From: Marinobacter iranensis
GTDB lineage: Bacteria; Pseudomonadota; Gammaproteobacteria; Pseudomonadales; Oleiphilaceae
DNA length: 64,000 nt
Direction: 5' to 3'
NCBI RefSeq assembly: GCF_029207565.1
Contig: NZ_JANCMW010000002.1
Span: 620,001 to 684,000 of the forward strand
Positions 50,308 through 60,306 of the stretch are shown piece after piece. Position 1 is the first letter of the stretch. Each line of letters opens with the position of its first letter. Under the pieces are notes generated by a model that searched no databases, was not told the origin of the DNA, and saw only the letters and a program-made list of their open reading frames with translations. A program made the translations under genes and the position numbers.

Positions 50308-53300
50308 TCAGACTTTAATACTCAATAAAGGCTCACCGGGAGTAACGGCTATACCGGGCTCAACATGCAGGGCGCTGATCTGCCCAGCAAGCGTCGCGTT
50401 TATTTCGAACTCCATTTTCATGGCCTCCACAATCACCAATGGATCACCCTCGGCCACTGTATCACCCGGTTTCACCAGGCACTTCCAGATATTGCCGGCG
50501 ATCTCCGCGCTGACCAGTTCGCCGAATTTCTCCAGGCTGGAGGCATCCGCCTTCGGCGGGGCCTTGGCCAGTTTATCCAGCTCTTCGGCTTCACTGTCTT
50601 TCCACAGGGCGACTTCCTTGGCGTAGGCCGCTTGTTGCCATTCACGGAACTCGGCGATGGATTCGGCGTTGGCATCCAGAAAGGCCTGATGGGATTTGAG
50701 GTCGAAGGTTTCTTCTTCGATTTTTACTTCCAGCTGGCCGGCGCGGAACTGGTCTCTCATGTCGTCCAGTTCGGCTTCGGATACCGGGTAGTAGCACACC
50801 TGGTCGAAGAACCGCAGCAGCCAGGGGGCGTCTTCGGCGAACTGGGGGTTTTTCAGGTATTTGTTCCAGATCGGCAGGGTGCGGCCGACGAGCTGGTAAC
50901 CGCCGGGGGAGCCCATGCCGTAGATGCACATGTACACGCCGCCGATGCCTACGGTGCCTTCGGCGGTGTAGGTTCTGGCCGGGTTGTATTTGGACGTCAG
51001 CAAACGATGCCTTGGGTCCAGCGGCACCGCACAGGGGGCGCCGAGGTAGACATCGCCCAGGCCCAGGACAAGGTATCTTGCCGAGAACAGCACATCTCGC
51101 ACATTCTCCCGGCTGGGCAGGCCGTTGATGCGTTGCATGAAGTCGACGTTGTTGGGCAGCCACGGTGCGGTGTCGCGGACGGACTGGCGGTATTTGTCGA
51201 CAGCTTCGAGGGTGGCACTGTCTTCGAAGGCCATGGGCAGATGGATGACGCGGCTGCGGACTTTCAGTTCGTCGGTGGGCGGCAAGGTGCCTTCCAGATC
51301 CAGCAGGTAGGTCATCAATGCTTCTTGCGGCAGGATACGGGCGTCGTATCGTAGCTGCAGGGAGCGCACGCCTGGGGACAGTTCCAGCAGTCCGTTGGGT
51401 TGCACGTCGGCGATGGCTTCCATCAGGGCGTGAATGCGCATGCGTACGCCCAGGTCCATCACGTTGGGGCCGTATTCCAGCAGGATGTGCTGGTCGCCGG
51501 CCTGGCGGTAGGTGACTTCCGGGCGGCCGTCGGTTTCCTCCAGGTGGGCGAGGATGGTGGCCGACAGGCCATTGAGTGGCGCCAAATCGGGTGCCACCAG
51601 CTCCGGCATCGGCGGCGCCATCAGGCTCTTGATCGCCAGCTCCTGGCGTTCGGAGAGTTTTACGGCGGTGTCGTTATCAATGGCGACGAAGCGAATGGTA
51701 TCACCGGGCTTTACCTGGCCGACTTTCCACAGCTCCGCCTTCGCGATGGTTACCGGGCACACGAAGCCGCCCAGGCTGGGGCCGTCTCTGGTCAGTATCA
51801 CGGGCATGTCGCCGGTGAAGTTGATGGAGCCGATGGCGTATTCGCAGTCGTGGATGTTGGAAGGGTGCAGGCCCGCCTCGCCGCCGTCTTCGCGGGTGAA
51901 TTCCGGTTTGGGGCCATTCAGGCGGATGCCCAGGCGGTTGGAGTTGTAGTGCACTTCCCAGTCCTGCTCGAGGAATGTCTCGATGGACTTTTCGGTGAAG
52001 AAATCCGGGGCGCCGTGGGGGCCGTAGAGCACGCCGATTTCCCAGTGGCCCCGATTGTCTGGAGAGAGCTCGGGAATCAGGTCCGGGTCCGCCGGGGCCG
52101 GGTCGTGAGTTGGCGCTGTTGTGGTGCAGGCGGGCAGGGCGATCTGGCTGAGGCCGAGCATGTCCCCTGGCCGTAGCGCCCGCCCGCCGTGGCCGCCGAA
52201 CTGGCCGAGGGCGAAGGTGGAGCGGCTGCCCAGATAGACAGGAACATCGAACCCGCCGCGAACCGCCAGGTAGGTGCGGCAGCCCTTGATAGCCTTGCCC
52301 ACCGCCAGAACCTGGCCGGCTTTCACGGTAATGGGTTTCCAGAACTCGACCGGCCTGTTGTCCAGCGTTGCTTCGGTCAGCGCACCGGTCAGGGCCACCA
52401 CCGAGTCCTTGTGGAACTTCAGGCTGGGGCCGATCAACGTGGCTTCCAGGCCCGCCGCCTCGTGATGGTTGCCCACAATACGGTTGGCAATACGGAAGGC
52501 GTAGTCGTCCATCGGGCCACTGGGCGGCACGCCGATGTTCCAGTAACCCACGCGGCCGGGGTAATCCTGCACGGTGGTGTAGGTGCCGGGTTTCACGACC
52601 TCGGCCACCGAGGGTTTGAACTCGAAGCTCTCCAGCGCGCGGGTGGAGACAATGCCATCCGCAAAGCTCTGCTGGGCCACCACCTGGCGCAGGTAATCCA
52701 GGTTGGTTGCAATGCCCATCAGCCGGGTTTCGGCCAGGGCGGTTTTGAGTTTGGCCAGGGCCTCGGCGCGGTCTTTGCCGTGCACGATCAGCTTGGCAAT
52801 CATCGGGTCGTAGTGGGCGGACACCTCGCTGCCGTTCTCCACCCAGGTATCGATTCGCACGCCGTCTTCCAGCCAGTGCACATCGGTCAGTTCACCGGGG
52901 GAGGGCTGGAAGTCCTTCAGCGGGTCTTCGGCGTAGATGCGCACTTCCATGGAGGCGCCGTTCAGCTCCGGCTCAAAACTGGCCAGATCCGGGCTTTCGC
53001 CCGCGGCGATCTTCAGCATCCACTCGATCAGGTCTAGGCCGGTGACAGACTCCGTGACCGGGTGCTCAACCTGTAAGCGGGTATTCACTTCCAGGAAATA
53101 GAACTCGTCCCGGTCGGAGTCGTAGATGTATTCCACGGTGCCGGCGGAACGGTAGTTCACTGACTGGCTGAGAGACACGGCCGCATCCAGCATCTTCTGG
53201 CGGGTGGCGGCCGGCAGGTTCGGGGCCGGGGTTTCCTCCACCACTTTCTGGTTGCGGCGCTGCAGGGAACAGTCCCGCTCGCCCAGGGCAACCACGTTGC

Positions 53301-53961
53301 CTTCGCCATCCCCGAATATCTGCACCTCCACATGGCGGGCGCGGGCGATGAAGCGCTCCAGGAACACGCCACTGTCATTAAAAAAGCTCTGGCCCTGGCG
53401 GCGCACGGTTTCAAAGGCGCCCCGCAGTTCGGCTTCGCTGTTGCAGCGGGTGAGCCCGATGCCGCCACCACCGGCGGTGCTTTTCAGCATCACCGGGTAG
53501 CCCAGCCTGTCGGCGACGGTTACTGCTTCGCCCAGGCTATCCAACAGGCCACTGCCCGGGGCCAGGGGCACGCCGGCGGCTTCCGCCAGTTCCCGCGCCC
53601 GGTGTTTCAGGCCGAACTCGCGCATCTGGGTGGGGGTGGGGCCGATGAACGCGATGCCTTCGGCCTCGCAGGTTTCCGCGAAGTCGGCATTTTCCGATAA
53701 AAAACCATAGCCGGGGATGATGGCTTGGGCACCGGTCTTTTTGGCCGCGGCGAGTATCTGCGACTTGTCCAGGTATGTTTCGCTGGCTCCGTTCCCGGTC
53801 AGGGCCACCGCCTCGTCCGCCGTAGTCACATGCAGGCTGTGGCGGTCTTCATGGGAATGCACCGCCACGCTGGCCACGCCCATGGCCTTGAGAGTGCGAA
53901 GGGTTCGAACGGCGATTTCGCCACGGTTGGCGATCAGTACTTTGCGGAACATGGTCTGCAA
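50308..53961 (-). CDS. uca: Urea carboxylase (biotin-dependent)
   Basis: A 1217-residue biotin enzyme that carboxylates urea to allophanate with ATP and bicarbonate. Domains in order: biotin carboxylase (1-450; KSTAGGGGIGLTRC, EINTRLQVEHPVTE as EVNTRLQVEHPVTE), carboxyltransferase half AHS2/KipA-like (about 460-770; GVPPSGPMDDYAFRIANRIV, GPSLGGFVCPVTIAKAELW), half AHS1 (about 790-1010; YGMGSPGGYQLVGRTLPIW), and C-terminal biotinyl domain with EAMKMEF (biotinyl Lys1182). ATG 53961 lies five bases after the allophanate hydrolase stop. Very similar enzymes carboxylate guanidine; there are no carboxyguanidine deiminase genes or guanidine riboswitch here, while urea transport and urease genes adjoin, so urea is favoured. 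Confidence 0.93.
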   Translation of the reverse strand: MQTMFRKVLIANRGEIAVRTLRTLKAMGVASVAVHSHEDRHSLHVTTADEAVALTGNGASETYLDKSQILAAAKKTGAQAIIPGYGFLSENADFAETCEAEGIAFIGPTPTQMREFGLKHRARELAEAAGVPLAPGSGLLDSLGEAVTVADRLGYPVMLKSTAGGGGIGLTRCNSEAELRGAFETVRRQGQSFFNDSGVFLERFIARARHVEVQIFGDGEGNVVALGERDCSLQRRNQKVVEETPAPNLPAATRQKMLDAAVSLSQSVNYRSAGTVEYIYDSDRDEFYFLEVNTRLQVEHPVTESVTGLDLIEWMLKIAAGESPDLASFEPELNGASMEVRIYAEDPLKDFQPSPGELTDVHWLEDGVRIDTWVENGSEVSAHYDPMIAKLIVHGKDRAEALAKLKTALAETRLMGIATNLDYLRQVVAQQSFADGIVSTRALESFEFKPSVAEVVKPGTYTTVQDYPGRVGYWNIGVPPSGPMDDYAFRIANRIVGNHHEAAGLEATLIGPSLKFHKDSVVALTGALTEATLDNRPVEFWKPITVKAGQVLAVGKAIKGCRTYLAVRGGFDVPVYLGSRSTFALGQFGGHGGRALRPGDMLGLSQIALPACTTTAPTHDPAPADPDLIPELSPDNRGHWEIGVLYGPHGAPDFFTEKSIETFLEQDWEVHYNSNRLGIRLNGPKPEFTREDGGEAGLHPSNIHDCEYAIGSINFTGDMPVILTRDGPSLGGFVCPVTIAKAELWKVGQVKPGDTIRFVAIDNDTAVKLSERQELAIKSLMAPPMPELVAPDLAPLNGLSATILAHLEETDGRPEVTYRQAGDQHILLEYGPNVMDLGVRMRIHALMEAIADVQPNGLLELSPGVRSLQLRYDARILPQEALMTYLLDLEGTLPPTDELKVRSRVIHLPMAFEDSATLEAVDKYRQSVRDTAPWLPNNVDFMQRINGLPSRENVRDVLFSARYLVLGLGDVYLGAPCAVPLDPRHRLLTSKYNPARTYTAEGTVGIGGVYMCIYGMGSPGGYQLVGRTLPIWNKYLKNPQFAEDAPWLLRFFDQVCYYPVSEAELDDMRDQFRAGQLEVKIEEETFDLKSHQAFLDANAESIAEFREWQQAAYAKEVALWKDSEAEELDKLAKAPPKADASSLEKFGELVSAEIAGNIWKCLVKPGDTVAEGDPLVIVEAMKMEFEINATLAGQISALHVEPGIAVTPGEPLLSIKV

Positions 53962-53966
53962 ACTCC

Positions 53967-55799
53967 TTATGCCTGGGCGGTCTTGAGGGCGGTGATATAG
54001 GCTCGCCAGCCACCAAACCCGGTCACGTCACGGGCGCCATCAAAGCCGTAGCCTTCGCAGATAAAGCCGTTGACCCAGCGGCCATCGGCCAGCTCCACAT
54101 TGCCGATGCCCAGGGGCGCGGGAATCAGGTCCACAAACGAGCCAAACTCGGAAGCGGCCATCTCCCAGACTTCCACAATGATGTCCTCGCCGCCTGCGTC
54201 CACCCGTTTCAGGCCTGGCTTGGGCGGCGCGGTGTTGGGCAGGGCATAAAGCCGGTAGTTGGGGGAGGTGGTGGTCTGCTCCAGCAAGGTGGCGTGGCGC
54301 TCCACCAGTTGGGTATTCAGGGGCATGCCGGACAGGTGCGCACCGACCACGGCGACCTTTACCGTTGGTACCGCCGAACCGTGAACCACGGTTTCTTCCC
54401 GGCGGGGGCGATCGGTTGCCCCCAAGGGGGTGGGATGAGCATTCAGCCACTGCGCGGCCAGGGCCTGTAATTCCGCGTCTTTCCAGGCGCCGCTGATCAA
54501 CGTCACGCCGAAAGGCAGGCCGTCGCCCCGGAAGCCGGCCGGTGTTGCCAGCGCGCTGAAGTCCGCCAGGTTCACGAAATTGGTGTAGGTGCCGAGCTGG
54601 CTGTTGAGGGTTACCGGGTCGGCATTGACCGCCTCGATGGCCGGCGCCGTCGGGGCTGTGGGCACCAGCAGGGCGTCTACCTCTGCCAGCAGGCCGTCGA
54701 TCTGTTTCAGCAGTTCTTCCTTACGGTACTGGGCCTTGAAGGTATCGCTAGCGCTGAAGTTTGCGGTATTGCCGATGATACCCCGCACCACCTCGTTCAT
54801 GTCGTTGCCGTGGCTGGCCATAAAGGGCTCTATGGCGGCATGGCGTTCGGCAATCCAGGGCCCGTCGTAGAGCAGGGCGGCCAGTTCCAGCAGTGGGCCG
54901 AAGTCCACGGGCACCAGTTCCACCGCTTGCTTGCGCCACTCGGTCAGGAGGGTGTTCCAGGCAGCTTCCGCCTGTTGATCGCCGAAGAACTGCGCCTGCC
55001 GGGGAATGCCCAGCCGCCGGATGGGGCCGGGCCGACGGATTGCCGGTGCGTCCATGGGCAGCGCCTTTGGTTGCGACCGGGAAAACGCGTCGTCCGGATC
55101 ATGGCCCGCCATCACTCCCGCCACGGTGCCGGCGTCGTTCAGGCTCAGGGACAGGATGGACACACAGTCCAGGGACCGGCAGGCGGGCACAATGCCATGG
55201 ATGCTGAAGCGTCCTTTCGTGGGTTTCAGGCCCACCAGGTTGTTAAGCCCTGCGGGCACACGGCCGGAGCCGGCGGTGTCCGTACCCAGGGCAAAGGGCA
55301 CCAGGCCCCGGGCGACCACGGAGGCCGAGCCGGAACTGGAGCCGCCGCTGATAATGGCCGGGTCAAACGCGTTGGCAACCGCACCATAAGGCGAGCGGGT
55401 GCCCACCAGGCCGGTCGCAAATTGATCCAGGTTGGTCTTGCCAACCAGCACCGCGCCGGCGGCCTTGAGCCGGGCAATCACCGTGGCATCAGCGGTTGGC
55501 GTGTAGGCGAAGGCCGGGCAGGCGGCGGTGGTATCGAACCCGATGGCGTCGATGTTGTCCTTGGCGGCGAACGGAACGCCGTAAAGCGGCAGGCGTGCGA
55601 TATCGCCTTCCACTTTATCAAGGGTGGCTGCCAACTCGGAAAGGGCAGTTTGAAGGCCGCTGCCACTTAACAGTGCAATCCATGCGTTGTCCGTTGCATC
55701 CAGGCTGGCTACCAGTTCACCAATCAGTTCATCGGGCGTAATGCCCGACTGGTAAGCCTTCCGCCAGTCCTCAATGGTCCATCCGAGTGTTGCGGGCAT
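53967..55799 (-). CDS. atzF: Allophanate hydrolase
   Basis: Amidase-signature enzyme of 610 residues that splits allophanate to ammonia and CO2. Seen: catalytic Lys in FAAKDNIDAIGFDTTAACPA, the Ser-cisSer loop SGGSSSGSASVVA, and the oxyanion/structural run GTDTAGSGRVPAGLNNLVGL followed by KPTKG. After about residue 440 comes the second domain typical of AtzF (VKVAVVGAHLSGMPLN, GEDIIVEVWEMA). It is the first gene of the operon with urea carboxylase, and is divergent from urtA across a 351-bp regulatory gap. ATG 55799 precedes MPATLGWTIEDWRKAY. Confidence 0.94.
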   Translation of the reverse strand: MPATLGWTIEDWRKAYQSGITPDELIGELVASLDATDNAWIALLSGSGLQTALSELAATLDKVEGDIARLPLYGVPFAAKDNIDAIGFDTTAACPAFAYTPTADATVIARLKAAGAVLVGKTNLDQFATGLVGTRSPYGAVANAFDPAIISGGSSSGSASVVARGLVPFALGTDTAGSGRVPAGLNNLVGLKPTKGRFSIHGIVPACRSLDCVSILSLSLNDAGTVAGVMAGHDPDDAFSRSQPKALPMDAPAIRRPGPIRRLGIPRQAQFFGDQQAEAAWNTLLTEWRKQAVELVPVDFGPLLELAALLYDGPWIAERHAAIEPFMASHGNDMNEVVRGIIGNTANFSASDTFKAQYRKEELLKQIDGLLAEVDALLVPTAPTAPAIEAVNADPVTLNSQLGTYTNFVNLADFSALATPAGFRGDGLPFGVTLISGAWKDAELQALAAQWLNAHPTPLGATDRPRREETVVHGSAVPTVKVAVVGAHLSGMPLNTQLVERHATLLEQTTTSPNYRLYALPNTAPPKPGLKRVDAGGEDIIVEVWEMAASEFGSFVDLIPAPLGIGNVELADGRWVNGFICEGYGFDGARDVTGFGGWRAYITALKTAQA

Positions 55800-55824
55800 C
55801 GCCTTTCCTCATGTGCGTTATCAA

Positions 55825-55836
55825 CTTGTATACATG
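55825..55836. promoter_or_regulatory. Candidate GntR operator upstream of atzF
   Basis: CTTGTATACATG, with the perfect core TGTATACA, 26 bases upstream of the atzF start. The same CTTGTATAC occurs at 56024. FCD-type GntR regulators often bind sites of the form TTGTATACAA. Confidence 0.5.
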
Positions 55837-55935
55837 AGTAATGGCAACGCCCGTGCCATTCGGGAGCAATTAAAAAATACGCAATAAAAACAGCTAGATA
55901 GAAATTTTTGCCCAGAAAGAGGACATTTTCAGGGC

Positions 55936-55950
55936 GCACCATCGATGTGC
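55936..55950. promoter_or_regulatory. NtrC-like binding site in the urea divergent region
   Basis: GCAC-N7-GTGC (GCACCATCGATGTGC), matching the conserved ends of the NtrC consensus TGCAC-N7-GTGCA. It lies about 150 bp upstream of the start expected from the sigma-54 promoter at 56071, a normal enhancer distance. A second GGGCGCACCA at 55951-55960 is a partial half-site. Confidence 0.5.
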
Positions 55951-56023
55951 GGGCGCACCAGAAAAAGGCCAGGAAACGGGAGATTTTCAGGCTTCAGGGT
56001 ATGGGAAAGGCGTCGGTTGCCAG

Positions 56024-56035
56024 CTTGTATACTAG
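56024..56035. promoter_or_regulatory. Candidate GntR operator upstream of urtA
   Basis: CTTGTATACTAG shares CTTGTATAC with the site at 55825. The two lie near the two ends of the divergent region, one by each transcription unit, as expected for coordinated control of both. Confidence 0.45.
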
Positions 56036-56070
56036 ATAAGTCACTGTTTTGTATTGGTATTGGTGAAAGC

Positions 56071-56086
56071 TGGAACGACAGATGCA
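56071..56086 (+). promoter_or_regulatory. Sigma-54 promoter of urtA
   Basis: TGGAACGACAGATGCA fits TGGCAC-N5-TTGCA with two differences and exact GG-N10-GC spacing. The start of urtA is 65 bp downstream. Together with the NtrC-like site this indicates nitrogen control. Confidence 0.6.
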
Positions 56087-56150
56087 GTGGGAGCAGAGCG
56101 TTTATCCAAAGCGAATGGCACGAACCAACCCGTAAAAAAGGACGCACAAC

Positions 56151-57458
56151 ATGACTATTAGAAAACACGTGAAACTTGGCCTCTCAGCGCTGGCCCTCTC
56201 TGTCTCCCTTAATGCAATGGCCGCCGAAGACCCGATCAAGGTCGGTATCCTTCACTCCCTTTCCGGCACCATGGCCATCAGTGAAACGGTCCTGAAAGAC
56301 ACCGTTGAAATGCTCATCGAAAAGCAGAACGCCGAAGGTGGTGTTCTGGGCCGCCAACTGGAAGCGGTGGTGGTTGACCCTGCCTCCAACTGGCCGCTGT
56401 TTGCTGAAAAGGCCCGTGAACTGCTGGCCCAGGAAAAAGTCGACGTCATCTTCGGCAACTGGACCTCGGTGTCCCGTAAATCGGTACTGCCGGTAGTGGA
56501 AGAGCTGAACGGCCTGCTGTTCTACCCGGTCCAGTACGAAGGTGAGGAGTCTTCCGAGAACGTCTTCTACACCGGCGCCGCGCCCAACCAGCAGGCGATT
56601 CCCGCAGTGAACTACCTGATGAACAACATCGGTGTGGAGCGCTGGGTACTGGCCGGTACCGACTACGTCTACCCGCGCACCACCAACAAAATCCTTGAGA
56701 CCTACCTGATGGACCAGGGCGTGGCCAAGGAAGACATCATGATCAACTACACGCCGTTCGGGCACTCCGACTGGCAGAACATTGTGTCTGACATAAAGCG
56801 TTTCGGCTCCGCCGGCAAGAAGACTGCGGTGGTCTCCACCATCAACGGCGACGCCAACGTGCCTTTCTATCGCGAGCTGGGCAACCAGGGCATCTCTGCC
56901 TCTGACATTCCGGTTGTCGCCTTCTCTGTGGGTGAACAGGAGCTCTCCGGTATCGACACCGGCCCGCTGGTTGGCCACCTGGCTGCCTGGAACTACTTCA
57001 TGAGCGTGGACAGCGATGCCAACTACGACTTCATCGACCAGTGGATCGAGCACACCGGTAACGACGAAGCCGTCACCAACGACCCGATGGAAGCCCACTA
57101 CATCGGCTTCAACATGTACATCGAAGCGGTCAAGAAAGCCGGCACTACGGACGTGGACGCGGTTAAAGACGCCATCATCGGTGTAACCGTGCCCAACCTC
57201 ACCGGTGGCTACGCCGCCATGATGCCCAACCACCACATCACCAAGCCGGTGCTGATTGGCGAAATCCAGGACAACGGCCAGTTCTCCGTGGTCTGGGAAA
57301 CTCCGTCCACCGTGGCTGGCGATGCCTGGTCTGACTACCTGCCCGGTTCACGGGACATGGTCGCCGACTGGCGCAAGCCGCTGTTCTGCGGAACCTTCAA
57401 CACCAAAACCGGCAGTTGCGGTGCTTCCGCCGGGCAAATGGCGGCTGCGGCTGAGTAA
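56151..57458 (+). CDS. urtA: Urea ABC transporter substrate-binding protein
   Basis: Periplasmic binding protein of 435 residues. Seen: signal peptide to about NAMA, then AEDPIKVGILHSLSGTMAIS, the typical UrtA/FmdD opening, VVVDPASNWPLFAEKARELL, GNWTSVSRKSVLPVVEE, LFYPVQYEGEESSENVFYTG and a cysteine-containing tail. These patterns separate UrtA from branched-chain amino-acid binding proteins. It is the first gene of urtABCDE-ureDABC. AAAAAGGACGCAC precedes ATG 56151. Probably present in large excess over the permeases, as its end is followed by a 100-bp gap. Confidence 0.95.
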   Translation: MTIRKHVKLGLSALALSVSLNAMAAEDPIKVGILHSLSGTMAISETVLKDTVEMLIEKQNAEGGVLGRQLEAVVVDPASNWPLFAEKARELLAQEKVDVIFGNWTSVSRKSVLPVVEELNGLLFYPVQYEGEESSENVFYTGAAPNQQAIPAVNYLMNNIGVERWVLAGTDYVYPRTTNKILETYLMDQGVAKEDIMINYTPFGHSDWQNIVSDIKRFGSAGKKTAVVSTINGDANVPFYRELGNQGISASDIPVVAFSVGEQELSGIDTGPLVGHLAAWNYFMSVDSDANYDFIDQWIEHTGNDEAVTNDPMEAHYIGFNMYIEAVKKAGTTDVDAVKDAIIGVTVPNLTGGYAAMMPNHHITKPVLIGEIQDNGQFSVVWETPSTVAGDAWSDYLPGSRDMVADWRKPLFCGTFNTKTGSCGASAGQMAAAAE

Positions 57459-57558
57459 GGCATAGCACTAGACATAGCAATACAGGCAGACCCCGGGGGT
57501 GGCCATGCTGCCCCCGGTTCTCGCCCCGCAACCCGCTTTCAACAGACAGGACACACTC

Positions 57559-59157
57559 ATGAGCATCATTCGATCGCTCACATTGCTGCTTATTGCCCTG
57601 GTTTCCGTGTTGTCGCTCCCCGCAGCCGCACAGGAAGACGATCCTGGCAGGCAACTGCTGATCGACCTTGCCGAAGCGCCAGCCAGCAACGTGGAAGAGG
57701 CCATTAACGCCATCGTCAGCAGCGGTGATCCAAGAGCTCGGGGCTGGCTCGAAGCCTACGGAAATAACCGCCTGAGCCGGGTAAAAAACACCGGCCAGGT
57801 TGTTGTCGTTTTGAACAACCGGGGCCGGGACTGGGAAATCGCCAACCCGCTGACCGGAGAGAACATGGGCGACATGTCCCGCCGCGAGCTGGACAGGGTC
57901 GCCATCAACAACGCCATACGGGGCCAGCTTGAGGGCATACTTGCCATGCTGGACCTGAGCGCCACAGACCCGGACGTGCGTGAAGCTTCCGCACAGGACA
58001 TGATGGGCAAAGTGAACGCCTCGCTGGTCGAGCCGCTGGAAGCGCGGCTGGAACTGGAAGAGAGCGCCCGCGTGCGCAACCGCATTGAAGAAGCCCTGGC
58101 CATTTACCGGGTGGGCGAGGGCAACCTGGAGGGCGTCGACGTACTGGCCGGCAGCCTGCACCCCCGTGCCCGCGCCGCCCTGAACGACGCTGTCCGGGGC
58201 GATGACCCGGCACTGGCCACAAAGGCCCAGCAGGCGCTGGGCACCATCGAACAGAAACTCAAACTCAACCGCGCCGCAGAGACCCTGTATTTCGGCCTCA
58301 GCCTCGGCTCGGTTCTGGTACTGGCCGCCATCGGCCTGGCCATCACTTTTGGTGTGATGGGCGTGATCAACATGGCCCACGGCGAACTGATCATGCTGGG
58401 CGCCTATACCACCTGGGGCATGCAGCAACTGCTGCCAGGCCAGCCCGGCCTGGCGCTGATTCTCTCGATTCCCGCCGGCTTCCTGGTGGCCGCCACCGCC
58501 GGCATCATCATCGAGCGCAGCGTCATCCAGTTCCTCAAGGGTCGCCCTTTGGAAACCCTGCTGGCCACCTTCGGCATCAGCCTCATCCTGCAGCAACTGG
58601 TGCGCACCGTGATCTCGCCCCAGAACCGCACCGTGGTCACGCCGGAGTGGATGAGTGGCTCGCTGGTGATCAACGACGCCCTGTCGCTGACGCTCAATCG
58701 CCTGTACGTACTGGCCTTCGCGCTGATCGTCTTCGCCGCGCTGATGATGATCATGCGCAGAACCCGTCTCGGCCTGGAAGTGCGCGCTGTCACCCAGAAC
58801 CGCAACATGGCCCGCTCCATGGGCATCCGCGCCACGCGGGTGGACATCATGACCTTCGCCCTCGGCTCCGGCGTTGCCGGCCTGGCCGGTGTGGCGCTTT
58901 CCCAGCTCACCAACGTGGGCCCCAACCTGGGCCAGAACTACATCATCGACTCCTTCATGGTGGTGGTGTTTGGTGGCGTGGGCAACCTGTGGGGCACGCT
59001 CATTGCCGGGCTGTCGCTGGGCACCATCAACCAGTTGCTTGAACCCTGGGCCGGTGCCGTACTCGCGAAGATCATCGTGCTGGTCTTCATTATCCTGTTC
59101 ATCCAGAAACGCCCGCGCGGACTCTTCCCGCAAAAGGGCCGTGCAGCGGAGGGTTGA
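57559..59157 (+). CDS. urtB: Urea ABC transporter permease UrtB
   Basis: Inner-membrane permease of 532 residues. It has a signal-like N terminus and a periplasmic region of about 230 residues (the UrtB-specific extension), then a LivH-type membrane domain (ALGIAITFGVMGVINMAHGE in variant form, TLLATFGISLILQQLVRT, AVTQNRNMARSMGI, MVVVFGGVGNLWGTLIAG). ATG 57559 gives MSIIRSLTLLLIALVSVLS; an in-frame ATG at 57499 would add a hydrophilic extension before the signal peptide and is less likely. Confidence 0.94.
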   Translation: MSIIRSLTLLLIALVSVLSLPAAAQEDDPGRQLLIDLAEAPASNVEEAINAIVSSGDPRARGWLEAYGNNRLSRVKNTGQVVVVLNNRGRDWEIANPLTGENMGDMSRRELDRVAINNAIRGQLEGILAMLDLSATDPDVREASAQDMMGKVNASLVEPLEARLELEESARVRNRIEEALAIYRVGEGNLEGVDVLAGSLHPRARAALNDAVRGDDPALATKAQQALGTIEQKLKLNRAAETLYFGLSLGSVLVLAAIGLAITFGVMGVINMAHGELIMLGAYTTWGMQQLLPGQPGLALILSIPAGFLVAATAGIIIERSVIQFLKGRPLETLLATFGISLILQQLVRTVISPQNRTVVTPEWMSGSLVINDALSLTLNRLYVLAFALIVFAALMMIMRRTRLGLEVRAVTQNRNMARSMGIRATRVDIMTFALGSGVAGLAGVALSQLTNVGPNLGQNYIIDSFMVVVFGGVGNLWGTLIAGLSLGTINQLLEPWAGAVLAKIIVLVFIILFIQKRPRGLFPQKGRAAEG

Positions 59158-59163
59158 TCTGAT

Positions 59164-60306
59164 ATGTGGCTGACACGACCTTTTCAGGAACGTTCGACCC
59201 AGCTTTTCCTGGGCATTCTCTCCATCGCCATGATTGTGGTGGTGGTACTGCACCTGGCCACGCCGGAGGGCAGCGCGCTGCATGTCAGCAGCTACACCGT
59301 CACCCTGCTGGGCAAATACCTGTGCTACGCACTGCTGGCGGTGGCGGTGGACCTGGTGTGGGGTTATCTCGGTATCCTCAGCCTGGGCCATGGCGCCTTC
59401 TTTGCCCTCGGCGGCTACGCCATGGGCATGTACCTGATGCGCCAGATCGGCGATCGCGGCACCTACGGCGATCCCATCCTGCCGGACTTCATGGTGTTCC
59501 TGAACTGGCAGGAACTGCCCTGGTACTGGCTGGGTTTCGACATGGCCTGGTTCGCCTTCATCATGGTGCTGCTGGCGCCGGGCCTGCTTGCGCTGGTGTT
59601 CGGTTTCCTCGCGTTCCGCTCGCGGGTGACCGGGGTATACCTCTCCATCATCACCCAGGCGCTGACCTTTGCATTGATGCTGGCCTTTTTCCGCAACGAA
59701 ATGGGCTTTGGCGGCAATAACGGCCTGACCGACTTCCGCGACCTCCTGGGCTTCAACCTGCGCACCGACGCCACCCGCCTGGGGCTGTTCATTGCCACCG
59801 GTGTGGCGCTGGCCATCGGCTACGTGATTTGCCGCGCCATCGTGGCCAGCAAGCTCGGCCGGGTCAGCATCGCCTGCCGCGACGCCGAAGCCCGCGCCCG
59901 TTTCCTGGGTTACCGGGTGGACCGGGTGCAGCTGTTCGTGTTCGTAGTCTCCGCCATGCTGGCGGGTGTGGCCGGGGCGCTGTACGTGCCGCAAGTGGGC
60001 ATCATCAACCCCAGCGAGTTCTCGCCGCTGTTCTCCATTGAAATCGTGGTGTGGGTGGCCCTGGGAGGCCGCGCAACCCTCTACGGCGCGGTGATCGGTG
60101 CCATCCTGGTGAACTACGCCAAAACCGTGTTCACCGGCGTCATGCCAGACGCCTGGCTGTTCGCCCTCGGTGGCCTGTTCGTACTGGTGACCGTGTTTCT
60201 GCCCAAGGGCATCGCCGGCCTGCTGGCCAGCCGCCGTAAAGGCAAGGATGACGACTCCGGAACCGACGACCCAGACACAGCCACCACCCGGGAGGCGACG
60301 GCATGA
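59164..60306 (+). CDS. urtC: Urea ABC transporter permease UrtC
   Basis: LivM-type permease of 380 residues with about ten helices. Seen: LLAVAVDLVWGYLGILSLGHGAFFALGGYA (residues about 56-85), FRSRVTGVYLSIITQALTFA, ACRDAEARARFLGYRVDRVQ and VWVALGGRATLYGAVIGAIL. The tail after the last helix is charged (RRKGKDDDSGTDD). It begins six bases after the urtB stop and overlaps urtD by four bases. Confidence 0.95.
   Translation: MWLTRPFQERSTQLFLGILSIAMIVVVVLHLATPEGSALHVSSYTVTLLGKYLCYALLAVAVDLVWGYLGILSLGHGAFFALGGYAMGMYLMRQIGDRGTYGDPILPDFMVFLNWQELPWYWLGFDMAWFAFIMVLLAPGLLALVFGFLAFRSRVTGVYLSIITQALTFALMLAFFRNEMGFGGNNGLTDFRDLLGFNLRTDATRLGLFIATGVALAIGYVICRAIVASKLGRVSIACRDAEARARFLGYRVDRVQLFVFVVSAMLAGVAGALYVPQVGIINPSEFSPLFSIEIVVWVALGGRATLYGAVIGAILVNYAKTVFTGVMPDAWLFALGGLFVLVTVFLPKGIAGLLASRRKGKDDDSGTDDPDTATTREATA

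Noticed and set aside
55800..56150. Guanidine-I (ykkC) riboswitch upstream of the carboxylase genes
   Set aside because: I could not find the conserved ACGR and GGG-type core segments in either orientation, and no carboxyguanidine deiminase genes are present.
57397..59994. Open reading frame of about 865 codons on the minus strand opposite urtABC
   Set aside because: His/Gln/Gly-rich translation with no recognisable domain; the plus strand encodes urtA, urtB and urtC with normal motifs and overlaps.
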